Source: Candidatus Saccharimonadales bacterium (GTDB lineage: Bacteria > Patescibacteriota > Saccharimonadia > Saccharimonadales > UBA4665). Taken from it: DNA of 64,000 nt. A program made the translations under genes and the position numbers. The stretch spans positions 975,396 through 1,039,395 of the forward strand of contig DASVRW010000002.1 of assembly GCA_036388415.1 (NCBI GenBank). The letters are read 5' to 3'. A model generated the notes under the pieces. The model worked only from the letters and a program-made list of their open reading frames with translations. It was not told the DNA's origin and ran no database searches. Positions 17,128 through 26,536 of the stretch are shown here, one piece after another (position 1 is the first letter of the stretch; every line of letters starts with the position of its first letter).

Positions 17128-17367
17128 TTAAGCAATCCGAAAGATGAGCCGTTTGCTGGTGCTGGCCGCCCGCTGAATCTGGCGTGTCTGCATCCGCAGC
17201 GAACTAGTAAAGGCGGCGCCCTGGGCCGTTATGATAATTTCTTTGTCGCGCACCGTCACGGCGACGGTTTTGCCAAATGCCTCAAGTACATAGCTTTTGA
17301 TAGCGAGTGCTTCGTCGGGTTCATCATAATTTCGGTTTAGTAATATATCTGCGAGAGAATTGCTCAT
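17128..17367 (-). CDS. Small protein, possibly DciA/DUF721-like, 79 aa
   Basis: The pattern of a long helix followed by TVRDKEIIITAQGAAFTSSL, then a helix and RLIFRIA, recalls the DUF721/DciA fold, which loads or assists the replicative helicase. The match is by eye only. The start is taken at MSNSLADIL (17367), as the upstream in-frame sequence to 17424 looks non-coding. Convergent with the HAD gene and divergent from mutM. Confidence 0.5.
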   Translation of the reverse strand: MSNSLADILLNRNYDEPDEALAIKSYVLEAFGKTVAVTVRDKEIIITAQGAAFTSSLRMQTRQIQRAASTSKRLIFRIA

Positions 17368-17471
17368 AGCTATGTAGTATGAATTTCTTGTGTGTATTCG
17401 GCAAGTACGTAGTAAATGGACCAACTGTAGTTGCTTGTGTTTATAGCTGTTTTACTTGCTAAACTTGACGT

Positions 17472-18347
17472 ATGCCTGAATTACCAGAAGTTGAAACCGT
17501 TAAGCGTGGTTTGTCGCGGCTGTTGCCGGGCCTGACAATCACGCACGTATCGCATGATACTCCCAAGAGCTTTCCGAATGCTGAACATGACGTCGCGCAG
17601 TTTTTGCTGAGTTCAACGGTCGTTGCGGTCACGCGGCGGGCCAAAGTGCTGCTGATAGAACTCAGCAGCAAATACAGCTTGGTCATACATCTGAAGATGA
17701 CGGGACAACTCGTCTACCGCAGTAGCTCAGAGCGCTTTGGGGCCGGCCATCCAAATGCCAGCCTGATCGGGGAACTGCCGGATAAATCGACGCGAGTGAC
17801 GATAGATTTCAATAATGGGGCGCATCTGTATTTTAATGATCAACGCAAGTTCGGCTGGGTGCGGCTGGTACCAACCGTCGAAATTCCGCAGATTGATTTC
17901 TTCAAAAGGGTTGGGCCAGAGCCGTTGTCGGACGATTTTACGTGGCAAATTATGCGTGAACGCCTGCAGCGGCGCAAAAACACCAGTATCAAAGCTGCCT
18001 TGCTCGATCAGTCGGTCATAGCTGGTGTTGGTAATATATACGCTGACGAAAGCCTGTGGGGTGCGATGATTCATCCTTCAACGCTGGTCAAAAATGTTTC
18101 AGACAATCAAATACAGTTGCTCTATACTGCGCTGCGCGATGTGCTGCAGCTGAGCATCGACAAAGGTGGCTCAACAGATCAGCATTACGTCGATGCCGAA
18201 GGTAAGCCGGGCAAATACCTGACATTTGCCAATGTCTTCCGCCGCGAAGGTTTGCCATGCTCCCGCTGCGCCGCGACGATAGAAAAATCGCGCGTTGCCG
18301 GGCGGGGGACACATACTTGCCCGCAGTGTCAGGTCCTGTATGTGTAG
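17472..18347 (+). CDS. mutM: Formamidopyrimidine-DNA glycosylase
   Basis: A 291-aa Fpg/MutM that excises 8-oxoguanine and FaPy lesions. The N-terminal PELPEVETVKRGL supplies the catalytic Pro and Glu. The conserved Lys lies in RRAKVLLIEL, HLKMTGQL and FNDQRKFGW follow, GVGNIYADESLW is the helix-two-turn-helix, and an intact C-terminal zinc finger has CSRC and CPQC. The intact zinc finger contrasts with the zinc-less DnaG. TAAACT at 17460-17465 puts +1 exactly at the ATG. Confidence 0.96.
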   Translation: MPELPEVETVKRGLSRLLPGLTITHVSHDTPKSFPNAEHDVAQFLLSSTVVAVTRRAKVLLIELSSKYSLVIHLKMTGQLVYRSSSERFGAGHPNASLIGELPDKSTRVTIDFNNGAHLYFNDQRKFGWVRLVPTVEIPQIDFFKRVGPEPLSDDFTWQIMRERLQRRKNTSIKAALLDQSVIAGVGNIYADESLWGAMIHPSTLVKNVSDNQIQLLYTALRDVLQLSIDKGGSTDQHYVDAEGKPGKYLTFANVFRREGLPCSRCAATIEKSRVAGRGTHTCPQCQVLYV

Positions 18348-18382
18348 TTGCTGACGCTTGGCCAGGATGGTAGATTGATACG

Positions 18383-18958
18383 ATGCAACATAATAAGTTA
18401 ACACCGAATAACATGATGTCCCGACAATATGACGATTTGGTTCTCACGGCAAACGTTAAAGCCGAGAGGGTGGGTTCAAAAGACGTGTTGGACGCGACAA
18501 GTGCATTAATGAGTGTGGCCGCCACAGAAAGACTAACTGTAGGCGAAATACTGATGAGCGGTCAGTACAGAAAGGGAACATTATTACCAGTATCGTCCGG
18601 AGTGTACACATTTGAACTCGATAACGTCGTCAGAGAGAGCCTGCTGGTATCAGGCGACAGACTTACAGTACGGAGCATTGCGCACGATAGCGATGCGGCC
18701 GTAATCCGTCTTGCGGGCACGGTCTTGACGGCTGCCTCGGAGCCATACCAACTGCAGCGAATTGCCAGTTTGGTGAGTCGGGTATCAAGACAGGGTCATG
18801 TCGGCCCTCGCCAGCGCACGTTGTCAATTGTGGGACAAAATGTTGTAGAAGATTTCTGTAGTTCGCTGCAAACATTTGATACAAAGCGTGGCTCAATGGT
18901 CGCGGAAGCAATAACGGATTTAGTCGTTGAATACGGCCCAAAACTCATCGAGGATTAG
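18383..18958 (+). CDS. Hypothetical protein, 191 aa
   Basis: Not recognised. Soluble, without signal peptide. A beta-rich middle (SSGVYTFELDNVVRESLLV, GDRLTVRSI) lies between helical ends. It starts 35 nt after mutM and could be read with it. Convergent with otsAB. Confidence 0.6.
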   Translation: MQHNKLTPNNMMSRQYDDLVLTANVKAERVGSKDVLDATSALMSVAATERLTVGEILMSGQYRKGTLLPVSSGVYTFELDNVVRESLLVSGDRLTVRSIAHDSDAAVIRLAGTVLTAASEPYQLQRIASLVSRVSRQGHVGPRQRTLSIVGQNVVEDFCSSLQTFDTKRGSMVAEAITDLVVEYGPKLIED

Positions 18959-18965
18959 ACGCGGA

Positions 18966-21212
18966 TTATGCGCTCAGTCGTTTGAGTAATGCATAGACAT
19001 CATCCGTCGTCTGTACCCGGTAGCGGGCTATCGACCGGCCACGGCCGACTTTGATGGTGTAAGCCGTGAGCGGCAGGCTGTCGAACATATCTTCATCGGT
19101 GTAATCATCGCCCATACAGAGGATAAAATCTGGAATTTTAGCTGCCGGGTATTGGTCTAGCAGGTGCGTTACGGCTGAACCCTTGTTGACGTCAGTTGGC
19201 TTGATCTCGAGAATTTTATTACCGTTAAACACGCCGAGGCCATGAGATTTGGCGTAGGGCCGCAGCAAACGCCGTAATATGACGAGATGCTTCTGCGCAT
19301 AGTAGGGCGACGCGGCGCGGTAATGCCAGACCAGCGAGAAGTTTTTGGCTTCGACGAAGGCGCCGGGCGTATTAGCGGCGTATTTCTCAAGGATTGGCAG
19401 TACGGCGTCTTGCCAGGCCGGCGAGGCATCAGTCAGACGCTGCCATTTGGCGTGAGCTGCTTTCTTGGCTGCAGGTTTGCTGCTCTTCGTGCTTTTGGTA
19501 GTTTTGCTGGGCCGAAGCAGGGCACCGTGCTCAGCTACCAGACTTATCGGCAGGTCCCCAAGCCACAGCTCCAGGTCCTGCTGGCTTCGGCCGCTGATGA
19601 TGGCTATGTCTACTTTCTCGGTTTGGCTGAGTTTGTTGAGCGTCCGGAGTATTGATGTAGTCGGCGCTGCTTTGGCTGGGTTGGTGACATGCGGCGCTAG
19701 CACACCGTCGTAGTCGAGCAATAATAGCGGCCGCTGTGCCCGGCTGAATGTTTCGAATAGGTCCTCTTGACGCTCCTGCGTGAGCGTCCTGGTGATATGG
19801 CGAGTGCCAGGAATCGGCTTTTGAAGCGATTGCATGAAGTTACCGGCCCAATGTTGCACGGTATGCGTGGCGATCTGTTTGTGCATGGTCGAAATGCGAT
19901 GTTTTAGTTCACGTTTCGGCATTTTGACAGCGCTCGTCAATGCTTGGACCAATGACTCCGGACGGCGTGGATTAACGAGTAGGGCGTCGGTCAGCTCCTG
20001 GGCGGCGCCAGCGGTGCTACTGAGAATGAGTACGCCGTCGTGTTTGGGGCGGCTGGCAATATATTCTTTGGCAACCAGGTTCATACCGTCGCGCAGCGGG
20101 GTGATAAAGGCGACATCCGCTACCTGGTACAGTGCCGTTACGGCTTCGACGGACATTGAGGTATACATGTAGTCAACTGGCTGCCAGGATTTGGTGCCGA
20201 ACTCTTTGGATATGCGCGCCACCAGGTCTTCGACGCGTTCCCGCAGCTGTATGTACTCATCAATCTCAGTGCGCGACGGCACGGCCAGCATGACCATAAT
20301 GACTTTGCCATGAATAGTTGGTGTCCGGCGTAGAAATTCATAGTAGGCTTCCAGGCGTTCTACGAGGCCCTTGGTCGGATCGAGCCTATCGACGGTCAGG
20401 ATGACTTTGAGACCTTTGTACTTTCGTTTATGTTGCCTCAGTTCTTTTTTGACGGCGCTGAGTTTGCGGGCACGGGTAAAGCGATCGTAGTCGATGCCCA
20501 TTGGAAAGTCCATAACCCGAGTCGTATGCACGCCTTGAATGACCTGGCCGGACTCAACAATTTCACTCGTCAACTCTTTGCATGCTTCGAGATAGTTATC
20601 GGCGTATGACTTAGTATGCAGCCCCATAAGGTCGGCGCCGAGCGTGCCGGCCAGCAAATGTTTGGCAGAGGGAACCTTTTGAAAATGTTTGAGCGACGGG
20701 AAAGGGATGTGCAGGAAAAAGCCGATTTTGGCTTTAGGTCGAACGACACGCAGCAGGGCAGGCAGGATGAGCAATTGGTAATCGTGTACCCAGATGGTGC
20801 TGCGCGTATCGCTCAGCGCCAGTACGACGCCGGCAAAAGCTGAATTGACCGATTTGTAAGCTTTCCAGTATCTGTCGTGAGCTTCGGTATGGGCAGGCAG
20901 ATCGTGAAATATTGGCCATAGAATGGTATTGCTGTAGCCGTTATAGAAATTATCCAGTTGTTTTTGTGTCAAAAATACGGGGTAGCAATTGCTTTTTCGA
21001 AGCGTTGTCGTGATCTCTTCGCGCTCGGCCTTTGTCAGGTCGTCGCTCGGAATACCCGGCCAGCCAATCCATTTGTTTCGCTTGTCGTCGACATATGCGG
21101 CCAGGCCAGTTGCCAGCCCGCCAACACTTGGATAAAAGGCCAAGCTGCCGTCCGCAGACTTCTTAATACTGATCGGCAGCCGGTTTGAAACAATAACTAC
21201 TGATGGTGTCAT
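18966..21212 (-). CDS. Bifunctional trehalose-6-phosphate synthase/phosphatase
   Basis: A 748-aa fusion. Residues ~1-470 are a GT20 trehalose-6-phosphate synthase (VSNRLPISI, WIGWPGI, WVHDYQLLILPALLR, DRLDPTKGL, PLRDGMNLVAKEY). Residues ~490-740 are a HAD trehalose-6-phosphate phosphatase (LLLLDYDGVLAPH nucleophile motif, IISGRSQQDLE, GDDYTDEDMF). Together they turn UDP-glucose (or another NDP-glucose) and glucose-6-phosphate into trehalose, a compatible solute. A Lys/Ser/Thr-rich insert lies near TKSTKSSKPAAKK. The start at MTPSVVIVSN is the usual GT20 N-terminus; the 7 residues upstream are doubtful. Confidence 0.95.
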   Translation of the reverse strand: MTPSVVIVSNRLPISIKKSADGSLAFYPSVGGLATGLAAYVDDKRNKWIGWPGIPSDDLTKAEREEITTTLRKSNCYPVFLTQKQLDNFYNGYSNTILWPIFHDLPAHTEAHDRYWKAYKSVNSAFAGVVLALSDTRSTIWVHDYQLLILPALLRVVRPKAKIGFFLHIPFPSLKHFQKVPSAKHLLAGTLGADLMGLHTKSYADNYLEACKELTSEIVESGQVIQGVHTTRVMDFPMGIDYDRFTRARKLSAVKKELRQHKRKYKGLKVILTVDRLDPTKGLVERLEAYYEFLRRTPTIHGKVIMVMLAVPSRTEIDEYIQLRERVEDLVARISKEFGTKSWQPVDYMYTSMSVEAVTALYQVADVAFITPLRDGMNLVAKEYIASRPKHDGVLILSSTAGAAQELTDALLVNPRRPESLVQALTSAVKMPKRELKHRISTMHKQIATHTVQHWAGNFMQSLQKPIPGTRHITRTLTQERQEDLFETFSRAQRPLLLLDYDGVLAPHVTNPAKAAPTTSILRTLNKLSQTEKVDIAIISGRSQQDLELWLGDLPISLVAEHGALLRPSKTTKSTKSSKPAAKKAAHAKWQRLTDASPAWQDAVLPILEKYAANTPGAFVEAKNFSLVWHYRAASPYYAQKHLVILRRLLRPYAKSHGLGVFNGNKILEIKPTDVNKGSAVTHLLDQYPAAKIPDFILCMGDDYTDEDMFDSLPLTAYTIKVGRGRSIARYRVQTTDDVYALLKRLSA

Positions 21213-21328
21213 ATCTACGCTAGAATGTATCACACTTTTGGCCTTTCTTTAGTAAGATAGCCTACTTTGTGGAGCAGCAGAAGGGTCATACGTATGCGTA
21301 AAACCAGCGCGGCTGGCCAGCGTTTGTT

Positions 21329-22264
21329 ATGATTGGAGCAGTGATTACGATACTATCGGGAACCAATAATTATCTGTTGCGGGCGGAGCTGCGCCAAATG
21401 ATAGCAGTATTCGAAGCTGAGTACGGCGATATGGCGCTTGAGCGGCTCGACGGAGAAGACTCGTCCTACGAACGCATCCAAGAATCGGTACAGAGTTTGC
21501 CGTTTTTATCTGACCGCAAAATGGTGGTGCTGCTGACGCCAGGGGCGAGTAAGCAATTTGCCGAAAAAGCCCCAAACCTGCTGCAAGAACTGCCGGATAC
21601 CACTGATCTCATCATCGTTGAGCCCAAGCTCGATAAGCGTTCAACCTATTATAAATTCCTCAAAAAACAGTCAGGGTTTACCGAATATAACGATCTCGAT
21701 GAAATGGGCCTGGCCAAATGGCTGGTAGGTCTCGCTCGAGAAAAACAGGCCCAGCTCGGCATTGCCGATGCAAAATACCTGATTGAGCGAGTCGGCAGCA
21801 ATCAGCAGATGCTGGCCAGTGAAATCGAAAAACTATCGCTCTATCAATTGGACATCAGCCGGACGGCTATCAACGCACTGACCGTCGCTGCGCCGCAGAG
21901 CACTATATTTCAGCTGCTCGAAGCCGCTTTTGCCGGCAACACCCGCCAAGCGCTGCATATCTACGGCGAACAGCGAGCACTGAAGGTCGAACCGCAGCAG
22001 ATTATCGCAATGCTTGCCTGGCAGCTGCATGTGCTGGCGCTCATCAAAGCCGCCGGCAACGGCTTCGCGCCCGATGTCATCGCCCGCGAAGCCAAGATCA
22101 GCCCGTACGTGGTGCGCAAAAGTGCGAGCATCGCCCGCAAGCTAACCGTCGCTCGGACGAAGCAGCTCATTTCCGACCTGCTGGTTATCGATGAGCGCCT
22201 GAAGCGCGAGAGCCTGAACGCCGATGATGTATTGCTGGATTACTTGATCCGGCTCGCAGACTAG
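21329..22264 (+). CDS. holA: DNA polymerase III delta subunit
   Basis: A 311-aa clamp-loader subunit that opens the beta clamp. Recognisable by the N-terminal SGTNNYLLRAELRQMI, the SLPFLSDRKMVVL motif (beta-interaction and fold), a long helical domain (IFQLLEAAFAGNTRQALHIY) and the C-terminal collar (LLVIDERLKRESLNADDVLLDYLI). The neighbouring minus-strand rpsT is often beside holA in bacteria. The start could be ATG 21329 or GTG 21341; TATGAT at 21328-21333 would put +1 near 21340 and favour the GTG. Confidence 0.9.
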   Translation: MIGAVITILSGTNNYLLRAELRQMIAVFEAEYGDMALERLDGEDSSYERIQESVQSLPFLSDRKMVVLLTPGASKQFAEKAPNLLQELPDTTDLIIVEPKLDKRSTYYKFLKKQSGFTEYNDLDEMGLAKWLVGLAREKQAQLGIADAKYLIERVGSNQQMLASEIEKLSLYQLDISRTAINALTVAAPQSTIFQLLEAAFAGNTRQALHIYGEQRALKVEPQQIIAMLAWQLHVLALIKAAGNGFAPDVIAREAKISPYVVRKSASIARKLTVARTKQLISDLLVIDERLKRESLNADDVLLDYLIRLAD

Positions 22265-22299
22265 ATGCATGCCCCGGCTGCGTGTGCTCATTCGTCCAG

Positions 22300-22332
22300 A
22301 CAAATAAAATAGCCGCTCAACGAGCGGCTATT
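22300..22332 (-). terminator. Terminator of rpsT
   Basis: AATAGCCGCTC (22308-22318) and GAGCGGCTATT (22322-22332) form an 11-bp stem. Read on the minus strand it is followed by TTTATTTG. It lies between the convergent holA and rpsT and may serve both. Confidence 0.85.
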
Positions 22333-22352
22333 AGGAGTTCTAGCTGATAAGA

Positions 22353-22748
22353 CTATTTTTTTGCAGCTGGTTTCTTAGCAACGGGCTTCTTGGCGGCTGC
22401 CGGCTTCTTGGCAGGGGCTTTAGCAGCTACCTTTGGAGCGGCTTTGCTGGCTGCTGGCTTTTTTGCTGCCGCTTTTTTAACTGGGGCTGCCGCACCGGCG
22501 TCTTTGGCTTTCTTGGCGAGCTGCGCTTTTTGGCGGGCAGCTTTGTTCTTGTGAATCAGTCCTTTTTTGGCAGCTTTGTCGATGTTGCTTTGAGCAGCGG
22601 CGTGGGTGTCAGCCGACTTTTCACCGCCAGTGATGGCTTTGTGAAAAGCTTTCAATGCAGTTTTGAGCGTCCGCTTGGTTTTGCTGTTGCGAATGGCAGC
22701 TTTTTCAGCAGTACGGACACGTTTTTTGGCTGATTTGATAATTGGCAT
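22353..22748 (-). CDS. rpsT: 30S ribosomal protein S20 with long Ala/Lys/Pro tail
   Basis: Residues 1-85 are S20 (MPIIKSAKKRVRTAEKAAIR, LIHKNKAARQKAQLAKKAK), a 16S rRNA-binding helical bundle. A ~45-residue extension of AAKKPAA/KAPAKKP repeats follows, making 131 aa against the usual ~87. The tail resembles histone H1-like basic tails and is probably disordered and RNA- or DNA-binding. Confidence 0.95.
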   Translation of the reverse strand: MPIIKSAKKRVRTAEKAAIRNSKTKRTLKTALKAFHKAITGGEKSADTHAAAQSNIDKAAKKGLIHKNKAARQKAQLAKKAKDAGAAAPVKKAAAKKPAASKAAPKVAAKAPAKKPAAAKKPVAKKPAAKK

Positions 22749-22933
22749 GAAAGGGTTCCTTTGATTACGTATCTATTGGTTGTTCGATTGTAAACTATAA
22801 CAGATATAACCGAGTGTTGTAAAGAAGGGCATAGACGCTTGTTGTCACAAAATGATTATGGTAAACTGACAGTAAGGCTATTTAAGAATATTGTACAAAA
22901 CGTATTCTACAAGACAGAAAAATAAACAAACAT

Positions 22934-24616
22934 ATGAATGAAACACCTATGAATCCGAATAACAGTTCGCGCGACCCCAAATCTCAAATAGTCGAGAAGC
23001 TGAAGTCTACCAACAGCATACTCGTGACAGTCAGTGCTAATCCATCCATAGACCAATTGGCGGCATGTCTCGCCATGACGATGGTCCTCAATAAGATTGG
23101 CAAAAGCGCTACGGCAGTATTCAGCGGCAAAGTGCCATCGGTACTTGAATTTTTGCATCCCGACGAAACGTTGCAGACGACGACCGACAGTCTGCGTGAC
23201 TTTATAATCGCAATTGATAAATCCAAGGCCGACAAACTGCGCTACAAGCTGGAAGACGAAGTCGTCAAAATCTTTATTACACCGTACAAAACCAGTATTA
23301 CCGAAGCTGATCTCAAGTACAGTGCCGGTGATTTCAATGTTGAGCTTATCTTGGCGCTTGGTGTCAAGCATCAGCAGGATCTGGACGCCGCGATTACCGC
23401 CCATGGCCGTATTTTCCACGATGCCGTGACTATGAGTATCAACGCTGCTCCCGGCGGTGACTTCGGCGTAGCAAACTGGGAAGATTTGAATGTCAGCAGT
23501 TTATCTGAGCAGGTCGCCAGCCTGATCGACGCGCTCGACCCGCGTCTGCTTGATGCTGATATTGCGACTGCATTACTGACTGGCATCGTTGCCGAAACCA
23601 GCCGGTTCAGCAACGTGCGGACCCGCCCAAGCTCCCTGACGGCCAGCGCGGCGCTGCTGGCTGCTGGTGCCGATCAGCAGCTCGTCAATCTGAAGCTCCA
23701 GGAGCTCATCGGTACGGTGGTAGATCTACGGGCAGGCGACGAAATTGCACCGACAGTCAGCGACCCAAGTTTAGTGCGTCATGACGTTGCCGAAGAGCTT
23801 GTGATTGATGAACATGGCGCATTTAAACAGATTGAAAATACGCTTGCGCCATCAGGCGAAGTGGTGCCGCAATCAGATGAAGCAACAGCAACAGACAAGG
23901 GTATAGAAACAGCTGCAGATGATAATGCAAACCCGTCAGCTGAATCTGCCTCTCGCGTAACGGCTGAACTGCATGCTGACGTAGCTGCACAACCGGACCA
24001 AGAGAGAGCTGCTGGCGATGCTTCAGATTCAACGGCTGAGCCTAGGTCCACGCCGGCTCAAGCAGCAGATACATCTGATCAGCAAACGCCTCCAGAAGCC
24101 GAACTTGCCAATCCGACCGCATCAGAAATGTCTCAAGCTGCACCATCAGAACCCGACGATGCTGCTTCGGCTCGGCAGGCAGTCGAAGCAGCACTCAGTA
24201 GCCTCGATGCGGTAGCCCACACCGAACCGGCTGTCGTTATAAACCCGTCGCCACAAACACAAGAGCCGTCAGAACCATCAGAATCTCATGTCGATGCTGT
24301 ACCGATCAGTATTGTCGAACCTGCGGCGCCGCAGTTTCAAAATCCGTTGATTACGCCAATATCGCCAAACCAGCCTTCCTATAGCAATCCGGCAACAATG
24401 ACCAATTATGACGGCCCGCAGGCGCCAACAGCACAGAATAACGAACCGGCACCGCTGAGCATGTCGCCAGCCGACCAAGCCTTCACAATGCCAATGCCGC
24501 CCGCCAGCGCTATGCCGGCAGCAAACCGTCCGATGTTTCCGCCACCGCCCACACCACCAGAACCGGCCGGTAATGTACCACCCCCATTGCCTCCGCCAAT
24601 GATGCCAGGCGCTTAG
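22934..24616 (+). CDS. DHH phosphoesterase-like protein with degenerate active site and Pro-rich tail
   Basis: Residues ~20-270 follow the layout of the DHH/NrnA-type family (NPSIDQLAACLAMTMVL, FIIAID, NAAPGGDFGVANWEDL, LTGIVAETSRFSN). The metal-binding residues are replaced: the first motif lacks the usual D-x-D and the DHH triad position reads INAAPGG. Activity is therefore doubtful. Residues ~280-560 are low-complexity Ala/Glu/Pro/Gln, ending in a poly-Pro stretch. The role may be structural or regulatory. Start could be ATG 22934 or 22949. truB starts 52 nt downstream. Confidence 0.75.
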   Translation: MNETPMNPNNSSRDPKSQIVEKLKSTNSILVTVSANPSIDQLAACLAMTMVLNKIGKSATAVFSGKVPSVLEFLHPDETLQTTTDSLRDFIIAIDKSKADKLRYKLEDEVVKIFITPYKTSITEADLKYSAGDFNVELILALGVKHQQDLDAAITAHGRIFHDAVTMSINAAPGGDFGVANWEDLNVSSLSEQVASLIDALDPRLLDADIATALLTGIVAETSRFSNVRTRPSSLTASAALLAAGADQQLVNLKLQELIGTVVDLRAGDEIAPTVSDPSLVRHDVAEELVIDEHGAFKQIENTLAPSGEVVPQSDEATATDKGIETAADDNANPSAESASRVTAELHADVAAQPDQERAAGDASDSTAEPRSTPAQAADTSDQQTPPEAELANPTASEMSQAAPSEPDDAASARQAVEAALSSLDAVAHTEPAVVINPSPQTQEPSEPSESHVDAVPISIVEPAAPQFQNPLITPISPNQPSYSNPATMTNYDGPQAPTAQNNEPAPLSMSPADQAFTMPMPPASAMPAANRPMFPPPPTPPEPAGNVPPPLPPPMMPGA

Positions 24617-24668
24617 TCCTGCCTACAACGGCGTAGTAAACTGCGCTTGTATCAGGTAAGCTAGTGCC

Positions 24669-25388
24669 ATGCAGGGAATACTCCTTATTGATAAGCCGCG
24701 CGAATGGACGTCATTTGACGTCGTCAATTACGTGCGACGTCAAGTAGCCCAGCTGGAAGGCAAAAAACCCAAAAACTGCAAAGTCGGTCATACTGGCACG
24801 CTTGATCCACTGGCAACCGGGCTGCTTATACTAGTTGTCGGCAAGGAATATACCCGCCGGGCCGGAGAATTCAGCAAACTTGATAAAACATATGAAGTGA
24901 CCATGAAACTCGGAGAGACCAGCACCACCGGAGACGAGGAAGGTACAAAAAGTGCCGGTTCGACCAATACACCAACTGAACAGCAGATTACAGACGCCTT
25001 GCGGGCATTCACAGGCGATATTATGCAAACACCGCCAGCTTTCTCGGCCATGAAAATCAACGGTGTCCGCGCCTACAAGCTGGCCCGCGAAGGCAAAACA
25101 GTCGCCATGGAGGCGCGGCCGGTTACTATTTACAGCAACACCCTGACAGCATATGACTATCCGTTCATAACGTTCGTCAGTGCCGTGAGCAGCGGCACTT
25201 ACATACGCAGTCTCGTCGAAGACATTGGCAGGCAACTAGAGACAGGCGCGTACATGAGCGACCTGCGCCGTACAAAAGTTGGCGTACATTCTATCGCCGA
25301 CGCTACAGAGGTAGAAAATATAAACATGAGCAATATCACATTGCGGCTGTTGACATTACCTGCGACGGAGACTATACCGGAATCATAG
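24669..25388 (+). CDS. truB: tRNA pseudouridine(55) synthase
   Basis: A 239-aa TruB that isomerises U55 in the T loop of tRNAs. It shows the N-terminal GILLIDKPREWTSFDVV, the catalytic Asp in GHTGTLDPLATGLL, the LDKTYEVTMKLG strand, and SGTYIRSLVEDIG. It lacks a long PUA extension, as in short bacterial forms. Neighbouring rpsO and pnp make this a translation/RNA cluster. Confidence 0.95.
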   Translation: MQGILLIDKPREWTSFDVVNYVRRQVAQLEGKKPKNCKVGHTGTLDPLATGLLILVVGKEYTRRAGEFSKLDKTYEVTMKLGETSTTGDEEGTKSAGSTNTPTEQQITDALRAFTGDIMQTPPAFSAMKINGVRAYKLAREGKTVAMEARPVTIYSNTLTAYDYPFITFVSAVSSGTYIRSLVEDIGRQLETGAYMSDLRRTKVGVHSIADATEVENINMSNITLRLLTLPATETIPES

Positions 25389-25607
25389 CCTTTTGTGCGA
25401 ATAATGGCATAAAAGAGAAAGCGTATGCCTACGTAGCCATCAATAATATGCGTCTCCCGATCGGGTGACTGTTTTGTACGTCTCAGCCCGACTTGCTATA
25501 AGAGAGTATTTAAACCCGTACCTATTGACAATAAATATTATATATTGTATTATTATAACTTCAGTTTATTTTTACTGCCGTGTGCGGTATAAGAAAGTGT
25601 ATTGATA

Positions 25608-26177
25608 ATGTTTCTCAGTACAGAGAACGCGCCGCAGATTCGGCAGTTTGGCATTGAGCATACCGGCACCCTCAAGCACTCGCCGATTGCAACTCGTGTC
25701 GGTGTAGCTGTCGTGTTTCTTGCAAACGATTCTGAAGCTATTTATTATGACAATAACATGGCCGAAATGCAGGATGCGCAGGCAAGTTGTATATCAAGTG
25801 CCGGCGTTGAAGTGTATACCAGGGCGCAGTTATGTGTGGATGGGGAGCATCCTGATGATGATATTGGCGGACGGATTAGCTCTATTATGCCTCGAAGCGA
25901 GGCCGGTACCATCATGGTAATACAGAGCGGCGTGTTGTATGCAGCAGTTCATCATATAGCTCAAAAGCTACGCGTTTTACAAGATACAAGTAAATATCCA
26001 GAAGAGGCTATAGCAGCTATGCTATCTAATCGTATGATGGACGGACGGAAAATTGACTATATTGTCAGCGAAACCTTCGACAATAATATGCGTCAAACTG
26101 ACGTCACGTTCTGTAAAGTAGGGAGTGCGGCACGCGCCCCGAGAGCCAGTCGAGTGTCGCTGCCACAAAACGTATAG
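25608..26177 (+). CDS. Hypothetical protein, 189 aa
   Basis: Unrecognised soluble protein. Shows a beta-type core (GVAVVFLANDSEAIYY, GTIMVIQSGVLYAAVHHIA) and a basic, Arg/Ser-rich C-terminus. The ATG at 25608 lies 8 nt after the +1 predicted from TATAAG (25588-25593). The 219 bp upstream holds the palindrome CCCGATCGGG (25456-25465) and otherwise nothing recognisable. Confidence 0.6.
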   Translation: MFLSTENAPQIRQFGIEHTGTLKHSPIATRVGVAVVFLANDSEAIYYDNNMAEMQDAQASCISSAGVEVYTRAQLCVDGEHPDDDIGGRISSIMPRSEAGTIMVIQSGVLYAAVHHIAQKLRVLQDTSKYPEEAIAAMLSNRMMDGRKIDYIVSETFDNNMRQTDVTFCKVGSAARAPRASRVSLPQNV

Positions 26178-26186
26178 ACTGGCATC

Positions 26187-26215
26187 TTGCAGTAGGATGC
26201 TGTATCTGGTAGAAT
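26187..26215 (+). promoter_or_regulatory. rpsO promoter
   Basis: TTGCAG (26187-26192), a 17-nt spacer, TAGAAT (26210-26215). The +1 is about 26222, three bases before the rpsO ATG, so the message is leaderless or nearly so. Confidence 0.65.
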
Positions 26216-26224
26216 ACCATTCAT

Positions 26225-26491
26225 ATGATTACAAGTGAGAAGAAACAAGCAGCTATCAAAAGCACACAGGTCCACGCCAAGGACACTGGTGGTGCGTCTG
26301 TCCAGGTCGCGATTGACACTGAGCGCATTAAGGAACTGACCGAGCACCTCAAGGTCAACAAGAAAGATTTTGCGGCCCGCCGCGGTCTGTTGCAGCTCGT
26401 TGGTAAGCGTCGCCGTTTGCTCCGCTACATCGCCGGACGCAATAGCCAGGGCTACCTTGATCTTATCAAGCAACTCGGCATTCGCCGCTAA
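26225..26491 (+). CDS. rpsO: 30S ribosomal protein S15
   Basis: An 88-aa S15, an early 16S rRNA-binding protein. Conserved features: Q-V-A-I-x-T-x-R-I near residue 30, LTEHLKVNKKDFAARRGLLQLVGKRRRLLRY (residues ~38-68), and the C-terminal YLDLIKQLGIR. Directly upstream of pnp, the classical rpsO-pnp order. Confidence 0.96.
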   Translation: MITSEKKQAAIKSTQVHAKDTGGASVQVAIDTERIKELTEHLKVNKKDFAARRGLLQLVGKRRRLLRYIAGRNSQGYLDLIKQLGIRR

Positions 26492-26536
26492 TACTATATA
26501 GAGCCGTACGATAAAGACCGCTAAATAGTTCACTGC

